64,000 nucleotides of DNA from Streptomyces sp. NBC_00459 (GCF_036013955.1 NZ_CP107903.1:4464001-4528000), one strand, 5' to 3'. Shown: positions 28,512 through 37,735, numbered from the stretch's first letter. Translations and numbers: made by a program. The notes: generated from the letters alone by a model not told the origin.

Positions 28512-29585
28512 TTATCCGTTCCTTACACGCAATGCCGCTCTGACCTGCGCCGATTGCTCGGCAGGAGGCCTCCGGAGCCCGTACACGGGAACTCTCAGCA
28601 GCCCCAGTACGACCATCCCGGCCACCCCCACCACCCACCACGGCCCCGATTCGCCGGCCCATCCGGCGTGCGCGAGCACCCCCGTCAGCACCGCCCCGAA
28701 GGCACCCGCGCCGAGCAGTACGGCCGCCCCGCGCGGGGTGAGCCCCAACCGCCGCAGCCGGTGCGCGAGATGATCGGGTCCGCCACGCAGCAGGGGCCGC
28801 CCGGCCAGCCGCCGCGACACCACGACGAGCACGGCGTCCGCGCCGGCCACGGCGGTGAGCGCGAACAGCACCCCCGCGCTGGACGCCGGTTCGTGTCCGG
28901 TCCGCACGACCACCGCCGCCGAGGCCAGCACGAACCCGGTGAACAGGGACCCGCACGCGCCGAGGGCGATCCGCGCGGGATGCCAGTTGTGCATGAGGAA
29001 CCCGGTGAGCGCGGCGGCCAGCACGCTCAGCAGCACGGCGAGCCCGTCGAGCACCTCGACGGCGGCGCACGCGGCGACCCCGAAGGCGGTCAGCACCCCG
29101 ACCGTCCCCACCAGCCCGTCGGCATGGTCGAGGGCCCGGAAGGCGAGGGCGACGAACACGATCCAGACGGCGGCGAGCAGCCCGACCCCGAACCCCAGCT
29201 CCCCGTACGGCACGACGAACGCGGCGGCAACGGCCGTACCGACGACAAGGAAGCGCGCCTTCACCCGCCGTACGTCGGCCACGAGCCCGAGTGCGCCGAC
29301 GCCCGCCCCGGCGACGAGCAGTTCACCGACGCCGTCCCCGAGGGGGGCGTACCCGGTCCACTCCCCCGCCCCCGCGACCAGCCCCGTCGCGAGCACGACG
29401 GCGAGCCCGCCGAGCAGTGGCAGGGGGCGCGCCCGGCGCCGGTCGAGCACGCCGAGGCGCAGGGCGAGTGTCCGCAGGAGGGCGGCTAGGACGGCGGCGA
29501 GGAGAAGGGCGGCGGTGGCGGCGATGATCCCGTAGAGCACAGGCTCACGGTAGGCGGAAACGTAACAATTCTGTACGAATAACAC
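28512..29585 (-). CDS. WecA/MraY-family membrane protein with altered active-site residues
   Basis: 357 aa from GTG 29585; a GTG at 29540 (VLYGIIAATAA) is an equally plausible start nearer the first helix. About ten hydrophobic helices as in polyprenyl-phosphate GlcNAc-1-phosphate transferases, and the family's landmark loops are recognisable: GLVADVRRVKARF (normally DD), ALDHADGLVG (normally N-x-x-DGLDGL) and HPARIALGACGSLFTGF (normally GDxGS). The first Asp pair, the Asn and the GD aspartate are all changed. The enzyme is probably inactive or has another function. It is convergent with nothing and ends just beyond the dnaK operators. Confidence 0.75.
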   Translation of the reverse strand: MLFVQNCYVSAYREPVLYGIIAATAALLLAAVLAALLRTLALRLGVLDRRRARPLPLLGGLAVVLATGLVAGAGEWTGYAPLGDGVGELLVAGAGVGALGLVADVRRVKARFLVVGTAVAAAFVVPYGELGFGVGLLAAVWIVFVALAFRALDHADGLVGTVGVLTAFGVAACAAVEVLDGLAVLLSVLAAALTGFLMHNWHPARIALGACGSLFTGFVLASAAVVVRTGHEPASSAGVLFALTAVAGADAVLVVVSRRLAGRPLLRGGPDHLAHRLRRLGLTPRGAAVLLGAGAFGAVLTGVLAHAGWAGESGPWWVVGVAGMVVLGLLRVPVYGLRRPPAEQSAQVRAALRVRNG

Positions 29586-29624
29586 GACTTAACATCGTCT
29601 GATCCGATCGGCTTCGATCTACGA

Positions 29625-29640
29625 CTCAGGCAAGCCTGAG
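29625..29640. promoter_or_regulatory. Perfect palindrome in a divergent promoter region
   Basis: CTCAGGC-aa-GCCTGAG, 7-bp arms, between the divergent WecA-like and Fe-S oxidoreductase genes. Operator-like; the regulator is unknown. Confidence 0.4.
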
Positions 29641-29712
29641 CGATCCAGATCACTCCGCCCCTGACTACAGTGCGGGCCAAGATGTTGGGTAGTCTCTGAC
29701 AGACTGCCTAAG

Positions 29713-29726
29713 TTACCGCTTAGTAA
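29713..29726. promoter_or_regulatory. TTAC-N6-GTAA operator-like palindrome before the Fe-S oxidoreductase
   Basis: TTACCGCTTAGTAA, 27 bases upstream of the ATG at 29753, overlapping a second repeat CTAAG-N6-CTTAG (29708-29723). It has the size and symmetry of a TetR-type site. The target gene's likely role in fatty-acid oxidation makes a lipid-responsive repressor plausible. Confidence 0.4.
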
Positions 29727-29752
29727 TACGCGCAGGCCTGAGGAGCCCTCCC

Positions 29753-32035
29753 ATGCAACTCGCCGCGATCATCGTGTCGCTCGTCCTGACCGTGATCGGC
29801 GTCGCGCTGCTCGCACGCGCCATCGGTCAGTTCGTCCGGTTCTTCAAGCTCGGCCAGCCGGTCCCGGCCGGCCTCCGGACGGACAATCCGTACCAGCGCA
29901 GTGTGACGCTGGTGAAGGAGTTCCTCGGCCACACCCGGATGAACCGGTGGGGCATCGTCGGCTTCGCCCACTGGTTCGTGGCGGTCGGCTTCCTGACGCT
30001 GCCGCCGACCCTGGCGCAGGCCTTCGGCCAGCTCTTCTCGGCGGACTGGACGCTGCCCGTCATCGGAGGCTTCCTGCCGTTCGAGCTGTACATCGAGTTC
30101 ATCGGCGTGATGACGATCCTCGGCATCGCCGTGCTGATCGTGATCCGCCTGCTGAACCTGCCCTCGCGCCCCGGCCGCAAGTCCCGCTTCGCGGGCTCGA
30201 AGGCGGGCCAGGCGTACTTCGTCGAGTACGTCATCCTCACCATCGGCCTCGCGATCTACACGCTGCGCGGCCTGGAGGGCGCGATCCACCACGTCGAGCA
30301 CTACGAGGCCGGTTACTTCGCCTCGTACCCGCTCGTCCTGGCCTTCAAGGGCCTGAGCGTCGGCACACTCCAGAACCTCATCTACTTCACCGCGATGGTG
30401 AAGATCAGCACGTCGTTCGTCTGGATGATCGTCGTCTCGCTGAACACCAACATGGGCGTCGCCTGGCACCGCTTCCTCGCCTTCCCGAACATCTGGTTCA
30501 AGCGCGAGGCGACCGGCGGCACGGCCCTGGGCGCCCTCCAGCCGATGACGTCCGGCGGCAGGCCGATCGACTTCACCGACCCGGGCGAGGACGACGTCTT
30601 CGGCGTCAGCCAGGTCGAACAGTTCTCCTGGAAGGGCCTGCTCGACTTCTCCACGTGTACGGAGTGCGGTCGCTGCCAGTCGCAGTGCCCGGCCTGGAAC
30701 ACCGGCAAGCCCCTCTCCCCCAAGCTGCTGATGATGTCGCTGCGGGACCACGCCCACGCCAAGGCCCCGTACCTGCTGGCGGGCGGCGGCAAGACGGCGG
30801 AGGGCGAGGAGAAGGCGAGCGAGGAGCAGCTCAAGGACGTCCCCGCCGCCGCCCTCGCGGAGGCCGAGCGCCCGCTGATCGGCACCCTCGAAGAGAACGG
30901 CGTCATCGACCCGGACGTCCTGTGGTCCTGCACCACCTGCGGTGCCTGCGTCGAGCAGTGCCCGGTGGACATCGAGCACGTCGACCACATCGTCGACATG
31001 CGCCGCTACCAGGTGATGATCGAGAGCGCCTTCCCCTCCGAGGCGGGCACGATGCTCAAGAACCTGGAGAAGAAGGGCAACCCCTGGGGCCTGGCGAAGA
31101 AGCAGCGCCTGGAGTGGCTCAAGGAGCTCGACTTCGAGGTGCCGGTCGTCGGCAAGGACATCGAGGACCTCACCGAGGTCGAGTACCTGTACTGGGTCGG
31201 CTGCGCGGGCGCGCTGGAAGACCGCGCCAAGAAGACGACGAAGGCCTTCGCCGAGCTCCTCCACATCGCGGGCGTCAAGTTCGCGATCATGGGCGGCGAC
31301 GAGAAGTGCACCGGTGACTCGGCCCGCCGTCTCGGCAACGAGCCCCTGTTCCAGGAACTGGGCATGGAGAACGTGGCCGCGCTGAACATGGCGTTCGGCG
31401 AGGATGACGAGGACGAGTCGACGAAGAAGCCCAAGTCGGCCAAGAAGATCGTCGCGACCTGCCCGCACTGCCTGAACACCATCGGCAACGAGTACCCGCA
31501 GCTCGGCGGCGACTACGAGGTCATCCACCACACCCAGCTGCTCCAGCACCTCATCGACGACGGCAAGCTGCTCCCGGTCACCCCGGTCGAGGGCCTCATC
31601 ACCTACCACGACCCCTGCTACCTGGGCCGGCACAACAAGATCTACACGCCCCCGCGCGAGATCATGTCGGCCGTCCCCGGACTGCGCCAGCAGGAGATGC
31701 ACCGCCACAAGGAACGCGGCTTCTGCTGCGGCGCGGGTGGCGCGCGGATGTGGATGGAGGAGCGGATCGGCAAGCGCATCAACAACGAGCGCGTCGACGA
31801 GGCCCTGTCCCTGAACCCCGACATCGTGTCCACGGCCTGCCCCTTCTGCCTGGTCATGCTCACCGACTCGGTCAACGGCAAGAAGAACGACGGCAAGGCG
31901 AAGGAGTCCATCACGGTCGTGGACGTCGCCCAGCTGCTCCTGGAGTCCGTGAAGACCCCGGTCACGGACGACGACGAGCCCCCGGCGGGCGAGACGGAGT
32001 CGGAGAGCGCACCCGAGCCGCAGCCCGTGAAGTAG
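29753..32035 (+). CDS. Membrane-bound (Fe-S) oxidoreductase, EtfD-like
   Basis: 760 aa; ATG with GAGGAG 7 bases upstream. The N-terminal quarter has about six membrane helices with His residues typical of a cytochrome b-like NarI fold. Then come two 4Fe-4S motifs (CTECGRCQSQCP about 301-312, CTTCGACVEQCP about 393-404) and paired CCG domains of heterodisulphide-reductase type (HDPCYLGRHN about 620, GFCCGAGG about 657, ACPFC about 693). The architecture matches mycobacterial Rv0338c/EtfD, which passes electrons from ETF in beta-oxidation to the quinone pool. That role is inferred by homology. Confidence 0.85.
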   Translation: MQLAAIIVSLVLTVIGVALLARAIGQFVRFFKLGQPVPAGLRTDNPYQRSVTLVKEFLGHTRMNRWGIVGFAHWFVAVGFLTLPPTLAQAFGQLFSADWTLPVIGGFLPFELYIEFIGVMTILGIAVLIVIRLLNLPSRPGRKSRFAGSKAGQAYFVEYVILTIGLAIYTLRGLEGAIHHVEHYEAGYFASYPLVLAFKGLSVGTLQNLIYFTAMVKISTSFVWMIVVSLNTNMGVAWHRFLAFPNIWFKREATGGTALGALQPMTSGGRPIDFTDPGEDDVFGVSQVEQFSWKGLLDFSTCTECGRCQSQCPAWNTGKPLSPKLLMMSLRDHAHAKAPYLLAGGGKTAEGEEKASEEQLKDVPAAALAEAERPLIGTLEENGVIDPDVLWSCTTCGACVEQCPVDIEHVDHIVDMRRYQVMIESAFPSEAGTMLKNLEKKGNPWGLAKKQRLEWLKELDFEVPVVGKDIEDLTEVEYLYWVGCAGALEDRAKKTTKAFAELLHIAGVKFAIMGGDEKCTGDSARRLGNEPLFQELGMENVAALNMAFGEDDEDESTKKPKSAKKIVATCPHCLNTIGNEYPQLGGDYEVIHHTQLLQHLIDDGKLLPVTPVEGLITYHDPCYLGRHNKIYTPPREIMSAVPGLRQQEMHRHKERGFCCGAGGARMWMEERIGKRINNERVDEALSLNPDIVSTACPFCLVMLTDSVNGKKNDGKAKESITVVDVAQLLLESVKTPVTDDDEPPAGETESESAPEPQPVK

Positions 32036-32055
32036 GCCGGAGAGCAGGGTTGTTC

Positions 32056-32090
32056 GAGCGGGGCCGACGCCGGTGGCGTCGGCCCCGCTC
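32056..32090 (+). terminator. Strong hairpin terminator
   Basis: GAGCGGGGCCGACGCC, 3-base loop, and exact complement: a 16-bp stem 20 bases after the Fe-S oxidoreductase stop. Confidence 0.85.
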
Positions 32091-32122
32091 GGCTTCATCG
32101 CTCGGTTTCATCGAACTCCCGT

Positions 32123-32148
32123 ACAACCATTGCCCGTTGTCGCGGGTC
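32123..32148 (+). promoter_or_regulatory. ECF-like promoter C (ACAACC-N17-GTC)
   Basis: ACAACC (32123-32128), 17 bases, GTCTTC (from 32146), 41 bases upstream of the first FG-GAP gene. CCGTACAACCA is identical to the copies at 19900 and 22094. Confidence 0.55.
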
Positions 32149-32188
32149 TTCTCATCGCCCCGGCGATCACCACACTCCTGGAGACCCC

Positions 32189-33586
32189 TTGCGCTCCCGT
32201 GCCTCCCTCCTGGTCACGGCCCTCCTGGCCGCCACCCTGAGTCCGCTGACCCTCGGCGCCCCGGCGTCGGCCGCGCCCGCCAAGCACGTGGACGACTTCA
32301 ACGGCGACGGCTACCGCGACCTCCTGCTCGGCGACCGGACCGCGACCGTGGCCGGGAAGCGGAACGCGGGCGCAGTCGTCGTCATCTGGGGCTCGGCGAC
32401 CGGGCTGAACACCGCCAGGCGCTCGGTGATCACCCAGAACAGCCCCGGCATCGATGGCGGCGCCGAGGCGAACGACGGCTTCGGCGCGAAGGTCACCTCG
32501 GCCGACCTGAACAAGGACGGTTACGCCGACGTCGTCGCCAGCTCTCCCGGCGAACTGCACGCCGACCGCCACGGCACGCTCACCGTTCTCTGGGGCTCCC
32601 GAACAGGCCTGACCAAGGGCAGCATCTACGCGTCCCCCGGCAGCAAGGCGGAGCCCTTCGGCCTGGACGCCGCGATCGGCGACTTCAACGCCGACGGCCA
32701 GTTGGACATCGTCTCCGTGGACGGCGACTTCGTCTGGTTCCTGCGCGGCCCGTTCACCAAGGCGGGCGGGCGCGGCAAGGCCACCAACCTCGACCCGTGG
32801 GACGGCGAGAACATCAAGGCCGAGCTGGTGGTGGCGGGCAAGGTCACCAAGGACGGCACCGCCGACTTCGCGCTCATCGGCTACGACGTGGACACCAACA
32901 GCAACCGCGTCTGGTTCTACAAGGGCGGCAGGAACGGCCCCGCCAAGCCCTGGAAGCGCACCCTGCCCGCCACCCCCGAGCTCAACGGCTCCAGCGCGGT
33001 GATCGCCGACTTCGACCGCGACGGCTACGGCGACCTCGCGATCGGCGCCTCCCGCTCGGGCCGGGGCGGCACGGTCCGCGTCCTGCCCGGCACGGCCACC
33101 GGCCCCTCGGGCAGGCTCCTCGCCCTCACCCAGAACACGGCGGGCGTCCCCGGCAGCGTGGAGGACGGCGACTACTTCGGGTACGACGTCTCGGCCGCCG
33201 ACACCAACGGCGACGGCTACCCGGACCTGGCCGTCGGCGCCCCCTACGAGGCGATCGGCACCAGCCCCTGGGCCGACGGCTCGATCACCGTCCTGCGCGG
33301 CGGCTCCACCGGCCTCACCGGCAGGAACGCCCGCCAGTACGACCGCACCACCCCCGGCCTGCCCAACGTCTCCCCGGACAACGCCTGGCTCGGCGCGTCC
33401 CTCCTCCTGCGCGACTTCAACGGCGACGGCCGCGCCGAGCTGATCGCCACGGCCAACGAGGGAGGCCGCCTCCACATCCTGCCCGGCACCTCGGCCGGCC
33501 CGACGGGCACGGGCTCCCGGACGCTCACCGTCCCGCAACTGGGCCTGGGAGCAAGGGCGTTCATGGGCGCGGAACTGGCGGACTGA
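32189..33586 (+). CDS. Secreted FG-GAP/integrin alpha-like repeat protein 1
   Basis: 465 aa from TTG 32189 (RBS GGAG, 6 bases upstream). Signal peptide 1-31 (ASAAPA). At least six FG-GAP repeats follow, each with the calcium-binding DFNGDGYRDL type loop (DDFNGDGYRD near 36, ADLNKDGYADV, GDFNADGQLDI, ADFDRDGYGDL, ADTNGDGYPDL, RDFNGDGRAEL), the pattern of a seven-bladed beta-propeller. Exported, probably cell-wall or matrix binding, calcium-dependent. First of three similar genes in tandem, each apparently with its own promoter. Confidence 0.88.
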   Translation: MRSRASLLVTALLAATLSPLTLGAPASAAPAKHVDDFNGDGYRDLLLGDRTATVAGKRNAGAVVVIWGSATGLNTARRSVITQNSPGIDGGAEANDGFGAKVTSADLNKDGYADVVASSPGELHADRHGTLTVLWGSRTGLTKGSIYASPGSKAEPFGLDAAIGDFNADGQLDIVSVDGDFVWFLRGPFTKAGGRGKATNLDPWDGENIKAELVVAGKVTKDGTADFALIGYDVDTNSNRVWFYKGGRNGPAKPWKRTLPATPELNGSSAVIADFDRDGYGDLAIGASRSGRGGTVRVLPGTATGPSGRLLALTQNTAGVPGSVEDGDYFGYDVSAADTNGDGYPDLAVGAPYEAIGTSPWADGSITVLRGGSTGLTGRNARQYDRTTPGLPNVSPDNAWLGASLLLRDFNGDGRAELIATANEGGRLHILPGTSAGPTGTGSRTLTVPQLGLGARAFMGAELAD

Positions 33587-33687
33587 TCGCCGTACCCGTC
33601 GGGCACCCCTGTGTCGCGTTCCGCACCGGCACGGGGGTGTCTTCGCCTCTCGAACACGTGCATCATTGCTGAGCTGAGTCGTTGTCA

Positions 33688-35028
33688 ATGGGGTCAATGG
33701 TCCGGGCGGGGTACAGGGTGCGCGTGCGAAGAGGCGGTCGCGGTACGGCGGCCACCAGCGGGTTGGTGGCCCTCGGCGCCCTGGTGGCGCTCACCGCCTG
33801 CGGCCCGCTGTCCGGCGACGACCCGGAAGCCGCCGACCGGACCCCCGTCCGGGTCGCCAAGGCCCCCGCCCAGCGCCCGATACCGCAGGGCGACGGCAGC
33901 AAGATCCCCGACGACTTCAACGGTGACGGGCACCGCGACCTGGTCCTGGGCGACCTCGTCAAGGACCAGCTCCACACGGACGACGCCGGTATCGGCATCG
34001 TCTACGGCTCCCCGGGCGGACTCGTCCCGGGCGCCCGGCAGTTGCTGAGCCCCGCGCGGCAAGCCGCCCGTACGAAGGGCCAGTTGCCGGCGGTCTTCGA
34101 CGCGGAGGCCACCTGCGACCTCGACGGGGACGGTTTCACCGACCTGGTCGTGTCGACGGACCCGCCCTACAACGGCCAGGGACAGCCCCCGGTACCCCTC
34201 CAGCTGCTCTTCGGCTCCCCGGACGGCCTCACCGGCCGCGCGGTCGCCCTCACCATTCCGGCACAGGCCCGGGCCGGCAACGACTGGCCCGACCAGCCGG
34301 TGTGCGGAGACTTCGACGGCGACGGCGCCCAGGATCTCGTCGTCCACGCATCGGACGTCCAACTCAGCTATCTGCGCGGCCCGTTCACCCGCAAGGGCGT
34401 CCCGCGCAAGGCCGGTGCGCCGATCCCCGCCCCCGGCAACGTCCCCACGGGCCCGGCCGCCGACGTGAACCATGACGGATACGACGACCTCGTCGTCCGT
34501 ACGGCGGACGGCACCGCGAAGTCGGCGGTCGTCCTGGGCGGCCCGGACGGCCCGACGCGCACCGGAACCGTGCTGCCCGAGGGCATCGACGTCACGCTCG
34601 GCCGCTTCGGCAAGGGGCGCGGCCTGGACGCGGCGGTGGGCACGATGGGCGAAACGTCTCTGCGCTACGACCTACCCGACGCCACCACCGGCACCCTCGC
34701 CTCGCCCGGCTCGATGCTCGACACCGGCGACTTCGACGGCGACGGCCGCGACGAACTCGTCTCCAGCGGCTCCCGGTTGCGGATCTTCCGGGCGCCGACA
34801 GCGGCGGCCGGGCTCTCCACGGCGGGCATGGTGACCGTCGCACCGCCCGCCCACGGCACGACCCGGGTCCTCACGGTCGGGGACTTCGACGGCGACGGAC
34901 GGGCCGACCTGGTCGTACGGACCTACCGGGGCGAGACCTGGGACGAGGTGGCCGTCTATCCCGGGAAAAAGGGCGGGACGGTCGCGGCTGAGCCGTCGGT
35001 GACGTTCTCCAGTTCGGAGTTCCTGTAG
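33688..35028 (+). CDS. FG-GAP repeat lipoprotein 2
   Basis: 446 aa from ATG 33688; TTG 33682 and ATG 33697 are alternatives and none has a strong Shine-Dalgarno. The signal peptide ends in a lipobox (LVALTAC), so it is a membrane-anchored lipoprotein. FG-GAP repeats with DFNGDGHRDL, DLDGDGFTDL, DFDGDGAQDL, DVNHDGYDDL, DFDGDGRDEL and DFDGDGRADL make a propeller like the neighbours. It lacks the ACAACC promoter of the two flanking FG-GAP genes. Function unknown; a surface-anchored member of the cluster. Confidence 0.85.
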   Translation: MGSMVRAGYRVRVRRGGRGTAATSGLVALGALVALTACGPLSGDDPEAADRTPVRVAKAPAQRPIPQGDGSKIPDDFNGDGHRDLVLGDLVKDQLHTDDAGIGIVYGSPGGLVPGARQLLSPARQAARTKGQLPAVFDAEATCDLDGDGFTDLVVSTDPPYNGQGQPPVPLQLLFGSPDGLTGRAVALTIPAQARAGNDWPDQPVCGDFDGDGAQDLVVHASDVQLSYLRGPFTRKGVPRKAGAPIPAPGNVPTGPAADVNHDGYDDLVVRTADGTAKSAVVLGGPDGPTRTGTVLPEGIDVTLGRFGKGRGLDAAVGTMGETSLRYDLPDATTGTLASPGSMLDTGDFDGDGRDELVSSGSRLRIFRAPTAAAGLSTAGMVTVAPPAHGTTRVLTVGDFDGDGRADLVVRTYRGETWDEVAVYPGKKGGTVAAEPSVTFSSSEFL

Positions 35029-35065
35029 AGGCTTGTGGGGGAACACGCCATCCGCGATCTCCCGG

Positions 35066-35091
35066 ACAACCGCTGACCCTCACCGGCGGTC
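35066..35091 (+). promoter_or_regulatory. ECF-like promoter D (ACAACC-N17-GTC)
   Basis: ACAACC (35066-35071), 17 bases, GTCTCC (from 35089), 69 bases upstream of the third FG-GAP gene. The flanks are otherwise unlike promoters A-C, so the shared hexamer, spacing and GTC are unlikely to be simple recent duplication. Confidence 0.5.
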
Positions 35092-35159
35092 TCCCACGAC
35101 GTACTCACGGACCGACCACCACACCGACACACGCACACGCACAAACGGGGAGACCACTC

Positions 35160-36545
35160 ATGCGACGCGACCGCACCATCACGACGGCCCTCGCCGCCAC
35201 CTTGCTCGCCACCGGTCTGGCGCCGCTGGCCCTCACCACGCCCGCCGCCGCGGCCACCGCCAAGTTCGCCGACGACTTCAACGGCGACGGCTACCGCGAC
35301 TACGCCGAGTACTCCTACGGCGCCGACGACGCGGTCCCGGGGGGCGCCGTCAAGGTCACCTTCGGTACGGCGAACGGGCCGGGCACCAGGATCCAGTACA
35401 TCAGCCAGAACAGCCCCGGCGTCCCCGGTTCCGACGAGGCGGACGACCTGTTCGGCGAGGTCAGGGCAGCCGCCGACTTCAACGCCGACGGGTACGGCGA
35501 CCTGGCCGTCGCCGCCACCGGCGAGGATGTCGCAGGGCGGGAGAACCAGGGCACGGTCACCGTCCTGTGGGGCAGCAGGAACGGCCTGTCCGGCGGAACC
35601 AACATCCCGGCGCGCTCGAACACCTCGTACGGCCGCATGGGCGCGGACCTCGCGGTCGGCGACTTCAACGGGGACGGCAAGAAGGACCTGGCCGTCGTCG
35701 CGGGCGGCAAGGCGTGGGTCTACCGGGGCTCCATCTCCCGCTCGGGCGTATCCGGTTCGGTCACCGCCCTGGACCGGGACGGGATCTTCTTCGAGGTAAC
35801 CGGACTGGTCGCGGGCAACGTGACCGGCGACAACAAGACCGACCTCGTCGTCATCGGCGACATCGTCACCGACACCTACATCGCCTCGGACGCCTGGTTC
35901 GTCAAGGGCGGCAGCAAGCTGGTCCCCGGCCGCACGCTCCGCCTGGAGCGCAAGAACGGCAGCGGCGGCGAGAGCGAGCGCGGCGGCGACGGTGTCATCG
36001 CCGACTTCAACAAGGACGGCAAGGGCGACATCGCCATCGGCACCCCCCTCTTCTCCTCCCACCGCGGCGAGGTGAGCGTCTGGTACGGCGCCGCCGCCGG
36101 CCCCGCCAGGTCCGCCCGCTTCACCCAGAACACGGCCGGCATCGCGGACACCGCGGAGACGTACGACTCCTTCGGCGAGAGCATCGCCGCCGGCGACATC
36201 AACGGCGACGGCTACCGCGACCTCGCGATCGGCGCGGAGGGCGAACGGATCGGCAACAAGCCGTACGCCGGTGCGGTCCACGTCCTGTACGGGCGTGCCG
36301 GGGGCCTCTCGACCGCGGGCTCGCAGTTCTTCGCCCGCAACTCGGCCGGCATCCCGGGCGACGTCACCGACGGCGACGTGTTCGGCATGACGGTGCGCCT
36401 GCGCGACGGCAACCGCGACGGCAAGGCCGACCTGTACGTCCGCGGCCTCTCGGGCTCGCTGCGCCTGCTCGGCTCGGCGTCGGGCATCAGGACGGCCGGG
36501 GTCACGGCGGTGCCGGAGGTCCTGGTCGAAGGCATGCTCCCGTAA
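35160..36545 (+). CDS. Secreted FG-GAP/integrin alpha-like repeat protein 3
   Basis: 461 aa from ATG 35160 with GGGGAG upstream. Signal peptide 1-33 (PAAAATA). Repeats include DDFNGDGYRDYAEY, ADFNADGYGDL, GDFNGDGKKDL, GNVTGDNKTDL (degenerate), ADFNKDGKGDI, GDINGDGYRDL and DGNRDGKADL. It is the closest relative of the 32189 protein, with the same propeller layout. Exported, probably adhesive or ligand-binding; no enzymatic motif seen. Its promoter-like site D matches those of the 32189 gene and the PA14-FN3 pair. Confidence 0.88.
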   Translation: MRRDRTITTALAATLLATGLAPLALTTPAAAATAKFADDFNGDGYRDYAEYSYGADDAVPGGAVKVTFGTANGPGTRIQYISQNSPGVPGSDEADDLFGEVRAAADFNADGYGDLAVAATGEDVAGRENQGTVTVLWGSRNGLSGGTNIPARSNTSYGRMGADLAVGDFNGDGKKDLAVVAGGKAWVYRGSISRSGVSGSVTALDRDGIFFEVTGLVAGNVTGDNKTDLVVIGDIVTDTYIASDAWFVKGGSKLVPGRTLRLERKNGSGGESERGGDGVIADFNKDGKGDIAIGTPLFSSHRGEVSVWYGAAAGPARSARFTQNTAGIADTAETYDSFGESIAAGDINGDGYRDLAIGAEGERIGNKPYAGAVHVLYGRAGGLSTAGSQFFARNSAGIPGDVTDGDVFGMTVRLRDGNRDGKADLYVRGLSGSLRLLGSASGIRTAGVTAVPEVLVEGMLP

Positions 36546-36677
36546 CGGAGAGATACGGGATGCTTCCCTAGGGGAAATCTGAGGGCCCCTTAGGGGATGT
36601 AACAGCTGGGCAGCAAAGCGTGGTCCGAAAGCCCGGGCCCCACGCGTCACTCTCCGGGACCAGGTACGTTCGATGAC

Positions 36678-37637
36678 GTGGCTGGATTCAGGATCGGACG
36701 GGGCAGCCGGGACAACCGCGCCCCGCAAGCGCGACCGCAACAACAACCGCGGCAGCAGCCGTACGGCCAGCAGCCCCCGCAGGGCGGCCCGTCGTACGGC
36801 TACCCGTCCGCGCCGCAGCAGCAGCCGTACGGCGGCTCGGGCGGCGCCGGACGGCCGTGGCCCCCGCAGGCGACCGCCGGCGGCGGTTACGGCGCACACG
36901 GCTCGCACGGCGGGCACGGTGAGCCGGAGTACTTCGGCGACGACAGACAGGGACACGGGCCCGGACACCCGAACGCCCCCGTGGACCCGTACGCGGCCAA
37001 CAACCCTGGTCACACACAGGCGTTCACGGTCGACGACGACCCGTACAGCCAGGGCGACACCTACCGCGCCGGCTCCGCCTCGGCCCCGCCGGCCGGTCCG
37101 CGGCTGCGCTGGAAGGAACTGCTGCGGGGCATCGTGACCTCGCCCGACCGCACGTTCCTCCAGATGCGCGACTACCAGGTGTGGGCGCCGGCCCTCGTCG
37201 TCACGTTCCTGTACGGCCTGATCGCCGTCTTCGGGTTCGACGACACCCGCGAGGACACGATCAACGCGACGCTCAGCAACGCGATCCCGATCGTGCTGAC
37301 GACGGGCGTGGCGATGGTCCTGAGCGCCTTCGTCCTGGGCGTGGTCACCCACACCCTCGCCCGCCAGCTCGGCGGGGACGGCGCCTGGCAGCCGACGGTC
37401 GGCCTCTCCATGCTGATCATGTCCATCACGGACGCCCCCCGCCTGCTCGTCGCGATGTTCGCGGGCGGCGACGCCCCCTTCGTGCAGATCCTGGGCTGGG
37501 CGACCTGGGTCGCGGCAGGCGTCCTGCTGACCGTCATGGTCCGCCGCTCCCACGACCTCCCGTGGCCGAAGGCCCTGGGCGCGTCGGCGATCCAGCTGGC
37601 CGCCCTGCTGTCGATCGTGAAGCTGGGGACGTTCTAG
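36678..37637 (+). CDS. Yip1-family membrane protein with Pro/Gln/Gly-rich N-terminus
   Basis: 319 aa from GTG 36678. The first 140 residues are low-complexity (QQQPRQQPYGQQPP, repeated PYG and HGxHG), probably disordered and cytoplasmic. The rest starts RWKELLRGIVTSPDRTFLQMRD, the usual opening of bacterial Yip1 domains, and has about five helices (171-190, 207-235, 245-270, 272-290, 300-317). Role unknown in bacteria; it may organise membranes or couple to other proteins through the tail. Ends with a strong terminator. Confidence 0.8.
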   Translation: MAGFRIGRGSRDNRAPQARPQQQPRQQPYGQQPPQGGPSYGYPSAPQQQPYGGSGGAGRPWPPQATAGGGYGAHGSHGGHGEPEYFGDDRQGHGPGHPNAPVDPYAANNPGHTQAFTVDDDPYSQGDTYRAGSASAPPAGPRLRWKELLRGIVTSPDRTFLQMRDYQVWAPALVVTFLYGLIAVFGFDDTREDTINATLSNAIPIVLTTGVAMVLSAFVLGVVTHTLARQLGGDGAWQPTVGLSMLIMSITDAPRLLVAMFAGGDAPFVQILGWATWVAAGVLLTVMVRRSHDLPWPKALGASAIQLAALLSIVKLGTF

Positions 37638-37695
37638 AAACCTCCGGAACACCGGAACACCGGATCTCTGGGACACCGGGACACCCGGACACCGA

Positions 37696-37735
37696 CGGGA
37701 GGGCCCCGGCCGCGCGCCGGGGCCCTCCCGTTTCA
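37696..37735 (+). terminator. Strong hairpin terminator with short T-run
   Basis: A perfect 15-bp stem (CGGGAGGGCCCCGGC and complement, arms 37696-37710 and 37716-37730) followed by TTTC. Between the Yip1 stop and the stem are repeated GGAACACCGG/GGGACACCGG words. Confidence 0.88.

Noticed and set aside
29720-32098. 792-codon frame opposite the Fe-S oxidoreductase
   Set aside because: Shadow frame; the plus-strand gene has clear Cys motifs and a strong Shine-Dalgarno.
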